Assembly: GCF_052044135.1 (NCBI RefSeq)
Contig: NZ_JBQDYF010000001.1
Span: 248,001 to 312,000, forward strand
DNA length: 64,000 nt
From: Salinisphaera sp052044135
Lineage (GTDB): Bacteria; Pseudomonadota; Gammaproteobacteria; Nevskiales; Salinisphaeraceae
Direction of reading: 5' to 3'
Every line of letters begins with the position of its first letter. Position 1 is the stretch's first letter. The notes beneath the pieces are model-generated. The model worked only from the letters and a program-made list of their open reading frames with translations, made no database searches and had not been told where the DNA came from. The position numbers were made by a program, and so were the translations under genes. Of the stretch, positions 56,033 to 64,000 are shown one piece after another.

Positions 56033-57505
56033 ATGACCTTCCCGGTCGAAGAGATCTACCGAACAGAGGGTGTTCCGGAATACACGTTTGTCCGACCGCC
56101 GAACTTCAACGAATTGCTCGTCGATCTTAGGAATCCGGGTAAGCCCATGGTGGTCGAGGGCCAATCGGGCACAGGGAAGACAACAACCGTCCGAAAGATA
56201 ATCGAGCGTTTGCTTCCGGCCCGAAATTTTGCATATCTATCCGCGAGAAAGGCGGCTGATGTTGCAAAGATCATTCAGTTGGCGCAGCAAGGCGGTCCTG
56301 GTGCGTTTGTCATCGATGATTTTCATCGGCTGGCGAATGACATCCAAGAACAGCTCGGAAACATAGTAAAGATTGCAGCAGAAGAGAATGACCCGGCAAC
56401 TCATCCGAAGGTTGTGCTTATAGGCATCAATAGGGTTGGTAGTGAACTGATTCACTTTGTCCCGGACGTCGCAAAGAGGATCGGAATACACCGAATCCAA
56501 CCCTCCGATGAGGCAGGAACTCTCCAGCTAATTGAAAGAGGCGAAGAGAAGCTACACATAGAGATCGAGGGGAAGCAGGAGATCTTCGGAGAATCGCGTG
56601 GTGACTACTGGGTTACGCAGCTCCTTTGCCAAATGATCTGCTTGTTGGAAGACGTCACCGAATCAGCCAACGAAAAGAAGACGGTTCATTTCGATGTGTC
56701 GGTTATCAGAGAAAGAGTCCGCGATAGGCTGCACCACACATACAACGAGGCTGTCACGGAGTTTTGCCGAGGCAAGCGATTCCGGTCATCAAACGATCCG
56801 TACTTTAAGTTGCTGCGGGAGGTGTCCCGTCAAGAAAGTTCTATTGTAGATTTGCAAATGCTTGCAAACTCCGCACCAGAAGTAAAAGGGAGCATAAACA
56901 ACGTTAAGGAGAAGCGGCTTTCCGTCCTGTTGGATTCCAAGCCAATTTGCGGACGCTATTTTTACTACAACTCTGACACAAAGAACTTTGCAATCGAAGA
57001 TCCCGCGCTGTTCTATTACTTGAAGCATCTGGATTGGGAAGCCCTGCGCCAAGAGTGCGGATTCAAGCACACTGACAAGGATTATGAATTCGACTTCTCG
57101 CTGTCCTTTGCAGGAGAGAACCGAGAACTTACGAAGCAGATATCCTCGCAACTTGAAGTCATGGATTGCTCAGTATTCTTTGATGAGTTGTTCGAAAATA
57201 ATTATTTGGGCAAGGCATGGACCAAGACTTTTGAGGATATTTTTAGACAGCGATCAAGATTGGTCGTTTGTGTTTTAGATAAAGCCCATCGCGAAAAAAT
57301 TTGGCCGACCTTTGAACGAGAGTGTTTTTCCCCGCGAGTGGCCGATGAGGCTGTTATTCCAATTTATTTGGATGACACCGCATTCCCCGGAATTTCTCAG
57401 GACATCGTAGGCATAAAATTCACAAGGGATCCTGACAAGCCGCTCGAAGATCAAGTAACCGACGACATAGTGTTTCGCCTGTTGGCCCGGCTGGACGATG
57501 TATAA
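56033..57505 (+). CDS. P-loop (STAND/AAA-like) ATPase with C-terminal TIR domain
   Basis: 490 aa. Residues 1-300: ATPase with Walker A GQSGTGKT (43-50), Walker B FVIDDFHR (92-99) and a sensor-like VVLIGINRV (128-135). About 295-340: winged-helix-like segment. 352-465: TIR domain, opening FDFSLSFAGENRE and ending IVGIKFTRD. The motif WPTFE (424-428) matches the W-x3-E of NAD-cleaving TIRs such as SARM1, so Glu428 may be catalytic. GGAGA lies 8 nt before the ATG. GC content is visibly far below that of the flanks, a sign of transfer. NADase-mediated abortive defence is the best hypothesis; none of it is proven. Confidence 0.85.
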   Translation: MTFPVEEIYRTEGVPEYTFVRPPNFNELLVDLRNPGKPMVVEGQSGTGKTTTVRKIIERLLPARNFAYLSARKAADVAKIIQLAQQGGPGAFVIDDFHRLANDIQEQLGNIVKIAAEENDPATHPKVVLIGINRVGSELIHFVPDVAKRIGIHRIQPSDEAGTLQLIERGEEKLHIEIEGKQEIFGESRGDYWVTQLLCQMICLLEDVTESANEKKTVHFDVSVIRERVRDRLHHTYNEAVTEFCRGKRFRSSNDPYFKLLREVSRQESSIVDLQMLANSAPEVKGSINNVKEKRLSVLLDSKPICGRYFYYNSDTKNFAIEDPALFYYLKHLDWEALRQECGFKHTDKDYEFDFSLSFAGENRELTKQISSQLEVMDCSVFFDELFENNYLGKAWTKTFEDIFRQRSRLVVCVLDKAHREKIWPTFERECFSPRVADEAVIPIYLDDTAFPGISQDIVGIKFTRDPDKPLEDQVTDDIVFRLLARLDDV

Positions 57506-57529
57506 CAAATCGCTGCATGTACAATCGCA

Positions 57530-57604
57530 GGGGGTCAGGTCTTGCATTTTGCGCAAAACGCAAGACCTGACCCTATTGGTGTTCAGACCTGACCCTATTG
57601 GTGT
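57530..57604. repeat. REP-like hairpin and partial direct repeat
   Basis: GGGTCAGGTCTTGC and GCAAGACCTGACCC form a hairpin of about 21 bp with one mismatch (57531-57574). The right half is then repeated directly (GACCTGACCCTATTGGTGTT twice). GGGGTCAGGTCTTGC-type hairpins are typical of REP sequences mobilised by RAYT/TnpA-REP proteins. It lies 25 bp past the TIR-ATPase stop and marks the island's right edge. No RAYT gene is in the window. Confidence 0.7.
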
Positions 57605-57711
57605 TCGCGCGACGCCCGCGTTTTGGCCGATAGCTCATTGATCGTTCGACCGGGCCCGCCGCAGGACAGCCCTGCACGGCCTGCGCTGGTCTGCGGGTTT
57701 GTCGAGTCTGA

Positions 57712-58839
57712 TCACGCGTCGCTGCGTACCCAGACCCGCATTTCGCCTTCGCCGCGGTTGGCCCAGGCGAAGTAGGGCACGAACACGGCTTGGTGCGGGT
57801 GCCATTGCGCGGGTCGGTCGTAGCGATAAAGGGAAGCGTCGGGCGCGGCGGTTTTCTCGCGCCGGGTATCGGCGGTCAGCAGGGTCATGCCGCGCAGGAT
57901 GTCTTCGCCAGGTTTGGTCTCGATGTCGGCGTTACAGGGCAGCAGGAGTCGATGCAGGCCAGGGCCGTTGTCGGCCTGTTCGAGACAATAAACCAGCGGG
58001 CCGCGCTGGAGGGCGACCTGGCCGGCATCGTGGCGTACAGCCGGGTTCGGATGGACGCGTCGGGCCGGCATGTCGAGGGCGAGTTCGATGGTGTCGCCGG
58101 CCCGCCAGTCGCGAGCCAGTGCGACGTAGCCGTTGCCGTCCGGTGTTGCTGTCTGTGTTTCGCCGTTGACACGGATCTCGAAGCCGGCTGCCCAGGCCGG
58201 GATTCGCAGGGCCACGGTCGCCGACGTCGTCGAGTCGATCACGATCGAGACGCGGCCATCCCAGGGCAGTTCGGATTGCTGGCGCAGACGCAGTTCGGTG
58301 CCGCCGAGCAGCAGGGTGTATTCGCCGCCGATGTAGAGATGGATATAGACCGTGTCGTCCTGCACTGTGTGGACGTATTCGTCGATCGAAGACAATAGAC
58401 GGGCGATGTTGGGCGGGCAGCAGGCACAGGTGAACCAGCGCTGTCGTACGGGTTTGACGTGGCGGTACTTCGGATCGGCGGCGATCGCCTCGGGCACCAC
58501 CTCGATCGGATTGACGTAGAAGAAGTGCTGGCCGTCCAGCGCGATGCCGGCCAGCACGTTGTTGTACAGGGAGCGCTCCATGGCGTCGGCGTATTCGCGG
58601 TCGGGCGCGGTGAGCAGCATCTGGCGGGCGAAGAAGATCAGGCCGATCGCGGCACAGGTCTCGGCGTAGACCGTGTCGTTGGGGAGGTCGTAATCGACCG
58701 TGAAGGCTTCTTCGTGCGCCTGGGCGCCGATACCGCCGGTGACGTACATCTGGCGGGACGCCATGCTCTGCCAGAGGCGCTCGCAGGCGGCCTGCAGGGC
58801 CGGATCGTCGCTGCGACGTGCGAGATGCGCCATGCCGGT
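57712..58839 (-). pseudogene. GH127 beta-L-arabinofuranosidase-like gene, N-terminal half missing
   Basis: About 375 residues of the C-terminal portion of a GH127 (DUF1680) protein, family length about 640. Recognisable: GMAHLARRSDDPALQAACERLW, YVTGGIGAQAHEEAFTVDYDLPNDTVYAETCA with the catalytic Glu, and the zinc/nucleophile cysteines in WFTCACCPPNIARLLSSI. Homology stops abruptly at about 58839, where a REP-like fragment begins, so the 5' part with the start codon is gone. The remaining frame is intact, suggesting a recent break. Confidence 0.82.
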
Positions 58840-58840
58840 C

Positions 58841-58890
58841 GGGGAAATAGGGGACAGACCACGTTTATCTGATAGATCAGAAACCCTCGC
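58841..58890. repeat. REP-like fragment at the GH127 breakpoint
   Basis: Contains AAATAGGGGACAGACCACGT, a string I associate with RAYT-type REP repeats, followed by CTGAT-AG-ATCAG. It begins exactly where GH127 homology ends. Confidence 0.55.
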
Positions 58891-59858
58891 CGTGCCGGTA
58901 TTGTTCGCCTGAGACGATGATTTGCAAAACCTTTCGCAAACTCTGAAGGGGGATGGGCCGTGGTCCGGCAGGAGGTCCTGTCTAAGCATTGCCGGCTACC
59001 TCGAAGACGATATACCGCGCGTTGTCATACATCGCCTGTCGATCCGAGCCGCACCGGATCAACGCGTTCTATAGCTGGCGTCAGTCGCCGAAGCGATTCT
59101 GTAATCGGCGTCGGTTCGGACTGACGCGCCCGGCGTCGAGTGGGCGCTCGGTGTTGGGCTGTATTCTGCCCGTGTTGCCGTCGAGCCGATAGCTTCCACG
59201 CGAGCGGTATTCGTGGCCATAGTGTCGGCCGGAGCCGGCGCCTCGGCGGCGCTCGCGACGGCGATAACGACGATATTTGCCGCGGTCATGCTGGCGCGGC
59301 TGGATGGCGTGGGGATGGCTCGCCTGGCGTTCCGGCACGTAAATGCTGCCGTTCATCGAGCCGTTCGGGCCGGAGGAAATAAAGGGGTCAGACACGAATG
59401 GCGCTACGAATGGCGCTAAGTTAAGAGGTGGATTCAAGTCCCAACCGCACCGGAGAATGGAGGCCGGCATGAGATATTGTTCCGTGCGGGCGCAGCAAGA
59501 CCGGATCTGACGCCGATCGCATGTGCGCGATGCGTGACAATGTCGCCGTTCGCCCGTTGGATACTGCGCAAGACTAGCTGTTCGAATCCATTGGTAATGC
59601 GCAAATGCCGGCTGTCTGACTGAGGCCTTCACCGGCACTGCTCGGGACCCTCTCTGGATTGGAAAACACTCGGACGTGGTGTGGTGGAAATCGAAGCGAC
59701 CGGTTCGGCGACCGGGAAACCGAGAGAGATCGACCGGCTCGTCGGGGACGATGGCGCTATTCCGCCGCTACACGAAGAGCAAGCGTCGCAAAAAGCCAAC
59801 CGATCTCGGCTGGCCATGGGGGCTGTCCGGCAGCACGCCCCATCGACAGGTCTTGCCG
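58891..59858. other. about 1 kb of degraded accessory DNA
   Basis: No supported gene. 59059-59356 (minus) has open frames rich in Arg, Tyr, His and Gly or in Ala and Thr, but neither looks like a family I know. A second REP-like string lies at 59383-59425. Composition is closer to the genome average than the TIR island. Confidence 0.35.
59383..59425. repeat. REP-like fragment with duplicated 12-mer
   Basis: AAAGGGGTCAGACACGAATG followed by ACGAATGGCGCT twice in tandem, then AAGTTAA. The GGGGTCAGACNCNAATNG opening resembles another REP family. Confidence 0.5.
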
Positions 59859-60677
59859 TCAGGGGGCGGGCAGGTGTGCGGCGGGCCCGCTGTTCCCGGA
59901 CAGCGGGCTGGCATCGTTTTTCAGCCTCACGCCGGTCAGGCGTTTGTCGCGCGCGGCGGTGATCAGATAAAGCAGGTTGTGTGCGGCAGCGGCAATGCTG
60001 AGCCCGTCCGGGCGAACGTTGCTGATGCAGTTGCGTTCGGAGTCCATGCGGCCGTGTTTCGGCGCCCAGGTCAGGTAAATCCCCAAGCTGTCGGGTGAGC
60101 TGAGCCCGGGGCGCTCTCCGATCAGCATGACGAGGAGTTCGGCGTTGAGCGCTGCGCCGACCTGATCGCCCAGTGCGACGCGCGCCTGTTCGGCAATCAC
60201 AACCGGAGCGATGTTCAGGCCTTGTTGCCGGAGTGTTGGCACCACCACAGCGAGCAGGTCGGCGGCGTGGTGTTCGACGGCCAGCGCGGATAGACCGTCG
60301 CCGACCACGAAGGCGACGTCGGCACGTGCGCCGACGGATGAGGTCCGGGTACTGTGCAGGGCTGTGCGGTCATTTTCATTCAGTTGCCGGCCAAGATCGG
60401 GGCGCTGAAGATAAACGGCGCGGTCCGTTGCCCGGCTGTGGACCCGGTGAAACGGCAGGCCCAGTTCGGCGATTCGGGCACAAAGTGCTTCGGCATGCAG
60501 TGGACGGTGCACGGCGTCGCGTGCGCGCGCATGCGCCAAGCGGAATTCCAGTACTGCATCGGTGGGCAGGCTGCCGCCGGCGTGCCCCAGAGCGATGCGC
60601 GCATCGGTGAACTGCTTTAGAAAAACCCAGGGGTCGCGCCGAGCGGTTATCGGTTGATTTGTCATGCCGTTGCTCAT
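59859..60677 (-). CDS. eutC: ethanolamine ammonia-lyase, small subunit
   Basis: 272 aa. Binds adenosylcobalamin with EutB and splits ethanolamine into acetaldehyde and ammonia. Family blocks: DARIALGHAGGSLPTDAVLEFRLAHARARDAVH, VVGDGLSALAVEHHA, LLVMLIGERPGLSSPDSLGIYLTW and RNCISNVRPDGLSIAAAAHNL. The ATG at 60677 overlaps the eutB stop (ATGA). A second ATG at 60665 is possible. Confidence 0.95.
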   Translation of the reverse strand: MSNGMTNQPITARRDPWVFLKQFTDARIALGHAGGSLPTDAVLEFRLAHARARDAVHRPLHAEALCARIAELGLPFHRVHSRATDRAVYLQRPDLGRQLNENDRTALHSTRTSSVGARADVAFVVGDGLSALAVEHHAADLLAVVVPTLRQQGLNIAPVVIAEQARVALGDQVGAALNAELLVMLIGERPGLSSPDSLGIYLTWAPKHGRMDSERNCISNVRPDGLSIAAAAHNLLYLITAARDKRLTGVRLKNDASPLSGNSGPAAHLPAP

Positions 60678-62062
60678 TCGCTGGCGGTCATCGGATGACT
60701 CAGCATGGGATGGGCCTGTGCGACGTGGCGAAGTCGTTGTGCGGGGTCGAATATCTCCATGGTATCGAGCCATTGCGCGAACTCGGGTGCCGGCGGCTTG
60801 TTCAGCAACTGGCGCAGGTAAAGCGCGTCCTGAAAGGTCGTGCTCTGGTAGTTGAGCATGATGTCGTCGGCACCTGGAATACCCATGATGTAAGTGCAGC
60901 CGGCGGTGCCGAGCAGGGTCAGCAGGCCGTCCATGTCGTCCTGGTCCGCCTCGGCGTGGTTGGTGTAGCAGACGTCACAGCCCATGGGCAGTCCGAGCAA
61001 CTTGCCGCAGAAGTGGTCTTCCAGTCCGGCGCGGGTGATCTGCTTGCCGTCGTACAGGTACTCTGGCCCGATGAAGCCGACCACGGTGTTTACCAGCAGC
61101 GGCTCAAACTTGCGAGCCACGGCATAGGCTCGTGCTTCGCAGGTCTGCTGATCCACGTCGTGGTGCGCGTCGGCGGACAACGCACTGCCCTGGCCGGTCT
61201 CGAAGTACATGAGGTTGTCGCCCACCGTGCCGCGGTTGAGTGAGCGGCCGGCTTCCAGCGCTTCTTGCAGAATGCCGAGGGTGATGCCGAAGCCCGCGTT
61301 GGCGGCCTCGGTGCCGGCGATGGACTGGAACACCAGATCGATCGGCACGCCCTGCTCGATCGCCTGGATTTGCGTCGTGACATGGGTCAACACGCAGGAT
61401 TGGGTGGGAATGGCGTAACGCTCGCGAATATCGTCGATCAATTGCAGCAACCGCGTCATCGTGGGCAGGTGGTCGCTGGCGGGGTTGATGCCGATGACCG
61501 CGTCACCACTGCCGTTGAGCAGGCCGTCGAGGGTGCTTGCCGCCACGCCGCGCGCATCGTCGGTCGGATGATTCGGCTGAAGACGGGTGGATAACCGCCC
61601 CGACAGCCCGATGGTATTGCGAAAGCGAGTGATCACCTCGCACTTGTTGGCGACCAGGATCAGATCCTGCAGCCCCATGATCTTGGAGACTGCGGCAACC
61701 ATTTCCGGGGTCAGGCCCGGGGCCAATGCGCGCAGCGCCGGGGCGTCGACTTCGTAGGACAGCAGCCAGTTGCGAAACGCCCCGACCGTCAAGTGGCTGA
61801 CCGGCGCGAAGGCCGCCGTGTCATGCTCGTCCATGATCAGTCGGGTGACTTCGTCTTTCTCGTAAGGGATCAGCGCCTCATTGAGAAAAGCCTTGAGCGG
61901 AACCTCGCTCAAGGCCAGTTGTGCGGCCACCCGCTCGACAGCCGATTCGGCCGCCAAACCTGACAGTATATCCCCGGAACGGGCCGGCGAGGCTTTCGCC
62001 ATGAGGCAGCGAAGATCCTCGAAGCGATACGCGACCCCGTCGATCACATGTCTGTAAGCCAT
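60674..62062 (-). CDS. eutB: ethanolamine ammonia-lyase, large subunit
   Basis: 462 aa TIM barrel forming the active site. Opens YRFEDLRCLMAKASPARSGDILSGLAAES; GLQDLILVANKCEVITRFRNTIGL, RLQPNHPTDDARGVAASTLDGLLNGSGDAVIGINPASD and HFCGKLLGLPMGCDVCYTNHAEADQDDMD are the classic conserved stretches. Start at ATG 62062; an in-frame GTG at 62083 would overlap the permease gene. No shell or reactivase genes nearby, so this is the microcompartment-free form. Confidence 0.97.
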   Translation of the reverse strand: MAYRHVIDGVAYRFEDLRCLMAKASPARSGDILSGLAAESAVERVAAQLALSEVPLKAFLNEALIPYEKDEVTRLIMDEHDTAAFAPVSHLTVGAFRNWLLSYEVDAPALRALAPGLTPEMVAAVSKIMGLQDLILVANKCEVITRFRNTIGLSGRLSTRLQPNHPTDDARGVAASTLDGLLNGSGDAVIGINPASDHLPTMTRLLQLIDDIRERYAIPTQSCVLTHVTTQIQAIEQGVPIDLVFQSIAGTEAANAGFGITLGILQEALEAGRSLNRGTVGDNLMYFETGQGSALSADAHHDVDQQTCEARAYAVARKFEPLLVNTVVGFIGPEYLYDGKQITRAGLEDHFCGKLLGLPMGCDVCYTNHAEADQDDMDGLLTLLGTAGCTYIMGIPGADDIMLNYQSTTFQDALYLRQLLNKPPAPEFAQWLDTMEIFDPAQRLRHVAQAHPMLSHPMTASE

Positions 62063-62066
62063 GGCG

Positions 62067-63434
62067 TCAGTCCACGTCTCCACGAGCCAGGGCCGCTTCC
62101 ATGGCCGGGACCTCCGGGGATACCTCGAGGCCCTGACCCTGACGCTGGCGCCGGGTCGCCAGGTAATAGACCAGCGCGACAGCGAACAGCACGAGGAATA
62201 TAGCCGCGATGGCCAGGTTGTAATACACCATGGCAGCCAGGCTCAGGATGCCGAGGCCGAGAGCGACCGCGGGGAAGATCGGGTAGAACGGCACTTTGTA
62301 TGGACGATGCAGTTCCGGCGCCTTCACCCGCAGGACGAACAGACTGATCATGCTCACGATGTACATGACCACCGCGCCGATGGCGGCCATGGTGATCAAC
62401 TGATTGGTCTTGCCTGAAAATAGGGCAATGATGCCGATAGCCCCGCCGGTGATCAGTGCCCAGTGCGGCGTCTGGTATTTCGGATGAATCCGGGCCAGCG
62501 CCTTCGGCAGATAGCCGGCGCGTGCCAGGGCGAACATCTGGCGCGAGTAGCCGATGATGATGCCGTGGAACGAGGCGATCAGGCCGAACAAGCCGATGCC
62601 GACCAGCATATGGACCCAGCCGCTGTCCTTGCCGACCGCCATCGCCATGGCCTCGGGCAGCGGATAGTCCTTGTCGCTCAGTTGATGCCAGTCGCCCACG
62701 CCGCCGGCAATGAACATGACCCCGAGCGCGAGCGCAACCAGAGTGGCGATGGCCGCGATGAAGCCGCGCGGAATGGTGCGTTTCGGTTCGCGGGCCTCTT
62801 CGGCGGCCATGGCCACGCCTTCAATGGCGAGGTAGAACCAGATGGCGAACGGAATGGCCGCGAAAATGCCGCCGATGCCGTTCGGCATCGGATCCCTCAT
62901 GAAGTTATCAGCGGAAAAATGCGGACCCACCACGCCCATGAAGATCATGAGCTCGCAGATCGCCACGATGGTCACGAACAGTTCGAAGATGGCAGCTTGC
63001 TTCACGCCCAACAGGTTGATGCCCACGAAAACGAGATATGCGCCAATGGCGACGGTCATTACCGGAATCTGCGGAAACAGGAAATGGACGTAGCCGCCCA
63101 GGGCATAGGCGATGGCCGGCGGCGCGAAGACAAATTCAACCAGCGTGGCGTAACCGGCGATCAGGCCGCCGAACGGCCCCAGGGCCCGGTGCGCAAAGGC
63201 AAACGGGCCGCCCGCGTGTGGAATCGCTGTACTCAGCTCGGCAAAGCTGAACACGAAGGTGGTGTACAGCGCCGTGATCAACAGGGTGGCGATCAGAAAG
63301 CCGATCGTGCCGGCTTCGCCCCAGCCGTAGTTCCAGCCAAAATATTCGCCGGAAATGACCAGCCCGACCCCAATGCCCCAAAGGTGCCAGGACCCCAATG
63401 CTCGGCGCAGACCAGGTCCGGATTCTGTAGTCAT
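62067..63434 (-). CDS. eat: ethanolamine permease (APC superfamily)
   Basis: 455 aa, 12 membrane helices. Signature start GSWHLWGIGVGLVISGEYFGWNYGWGEAGT, then AELSTAIPHAGGPFAFAHRALGP and FAIWFYLAIEGVAMAAEEAREPKRTIPRG. Known ethanolamine permeases of pseudomonads share this layout next to eutBC. First gene of eat-eutB-eutC. Proton-coupled uptake across the inner membrane is the known family activity. Confidence 0.94.
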   Translation of the reverse strand: MTTESGPGLRRALGSWHLWGIGVGLVISGEYFGWNYGWGEAGTIGFLIATLLITALYTTFVFSFAELSTAIPHAGGPFAFAHRALGPFGGLIAGYATLVEFVFAPPAIAYALGGYVHFLFPQIPVMTVAIGAYLVFVGINLLGVKQAAIFELFVTIVAICELMIFMGVVGPHFSADNFMRDPMPNGIGGIFAAIPFAIWFYLAIEGVAMAAEEAREPKRTIPRGFIAAIATLVALALGVMFIAGGVGDWHQLSDKDYPLPEAMAMAVGKDSGWVHMLVGIGLFGLIASFHGIIIGYSRQMFALARAGYLPKALARIHPKYQTPHWALITGGAIGIIALFSGKTNQLITMAAIGAVVMYIVSMISLFVLRVKAPELHRPYKVPFYPIFPAVALGLGILSLAAMVYYNLAIAAIFLVLFAVALVYYLATRRQRQGQGLEVSPEVPAMEAALARGDVD

Positions 63435-64000
63435 AGCTCACGCTCGCAGATGCAGAAGATGTCGTGTCGGGTTGGCTTGACGAGCAGAACGCCCGTACCG
63501 CGTTGGTAAAATAAGCAAACGCCATGCCATTGGTGCGTTAGCCAATGAAAATAAAGCAAAAAAAATGTTGCACGCCTGATGCATAGCCGGGTATGGGTTG
63601 GTTTATGCTTCCGTTCGGTGCGTGCTGAATGGCAGGGCACCAAGCCGGTGCGAAGCGCGTGGCCATAGGCAAAGTGGGCGTTCGCGATTGCCGAGCTGTT
63701 CGCAGCCCGGTCGGCAAGCCCACAGCCGATAGGTCCGGACGGTAGAAACGGCGATCGCGGCGCGGCCGGATCAGGGGCGGCAACGACCCATAGCCGGCCG
63801 TGCGTGTCCATAGGCGCCGCCGCTCTGCGGGACGATGGCCCCGAAGCATCGGGTCTACCGGCTACCGCCGCGCTCGGATCCGGCGGCGTGCGATGACGTT
63901 TGAGCGGCCTATCGTGTAAGCCGAGGCCGGCCTGAGCTCATCGCCTGCCTGGGCGTGGCCGCCGGTTTTGCCGTTGGGTGAGTTGGGCGGGCGGTTGGCA
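63435..64000. other. upstream region of the eat-eutBC operon, no gene seen
   Basis: 566 bp to the window edge. It must hold the operon promoter. The inverted repeat CATTGG-N8-CCAATG (63528-63547) is about 95 bp before the eat start and is a possible regulator site. No supported ORF; the regulator, often AraC- or LysR-type, may lie beyond the edge. Confidence 0.4.

Noticed and set aside
59059..59356. Arg/Tyr/His-rich or Ala/Thr-rich small ORFs on the minus strand
   Set aside because: Two overlapping frames look equally good and neither matches a family I know; the region is degraded and flanked by REP-like fragments.

Overview
This is 64 kb of a high-GC, densely coded, Gram-negative chromosome. 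AruF/AruG-type arginine succinyltransferase subunits, ComM/YifB, Rep helicase, UbiK, MtgA, free-methionine sulfoxide reductase, sigma-54 type promoters and OmpC-type porins point to a gammaproteobacterium. My best guess is a Salinisphaera-like halotolerant lineage, but there is no rRNA gene here to prove it. I see no CRISPR array, no intact transposase, no integrase and no origin.

Layout. 1-14 kb (minus strand) is amino-acid and peptide catabolism: the 5' part of a 2-oxoadipate dioxygenase gene, a sugar epimerase, then the arginine succinyltransferase pathway in the order aruC-aruF-aruG-aruD-(dapA-like)-aruB, followed upstream by a POT peptide transporter and a porin. A 496-bp non-coding element with structured terminal inverted repeats sits inside the arginine cluster between aruG and aruD. 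14.8-20.2 kb (plus) is an N-acetylglucosamine utilisation operon: GntR regulator, MFS sugar permease, GlcNAc kinase, SIS-type deaminase, nagA. 20.3-33.6 kb is mixed: aldo/keto reductase, LysE exporter, a CoA-transferase next to a decayed glutaryl-CoA dehydrogenase, a chemoreceptor, a PhzF-DUF423 pair, polyphosphate kinase, a SYLF protein coupled to mtgA, and a YheT hydrolase. 33.7-37.7 kb holds two ammonium transporter/PII pairs arranged glnK-amtB-amtB-glnK on one strand, with two good sigma-54 promoter matches. 37.9-41.8 kb holds ubiK, comM and rep.

tRNA-Arg(CCG) at 41.9 kb is followed by a 182-bp tandem repeat whose units each restart with the 3' end of the tRNA and its terminator. 42.8-54.9 kb has an XRE-cupin regulator, nitrilase-family amidase, PanE-like reductase, BCCT transporter, fRMsr, an FNT channel, an agmatine-to-putrescine operon (tetR-aguB-aguA), and a divergent pyruvate oxidase sharing one perfect palindromic operator with it.

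55.0-57.6 kb is a small low-GC accessory island: an orphan addiction-module antitoxin, a 120-aa unknown protein and a 490-aa P-loop ATPase with a C-terminal TIR domain that keeps the NADase-type glutamate. It is the best candidate here for an undescribed (antiphage-like) system. It ends at a REP-like hairpin, and then comes a GH127 glycosidase gene truncated exactly at another REP-like fragment, plus about 1 kb of degraded DNA. The window closes with eat-eutB-eutC for ethanolamine use.

Together the intact pathways describe a scavenger of organic nitrogen (arginine, agmatine, ethanolamine, GlcNAc, peptides, ammonium), with accessory DNA gathered around 42 kb and 55-60 kb.
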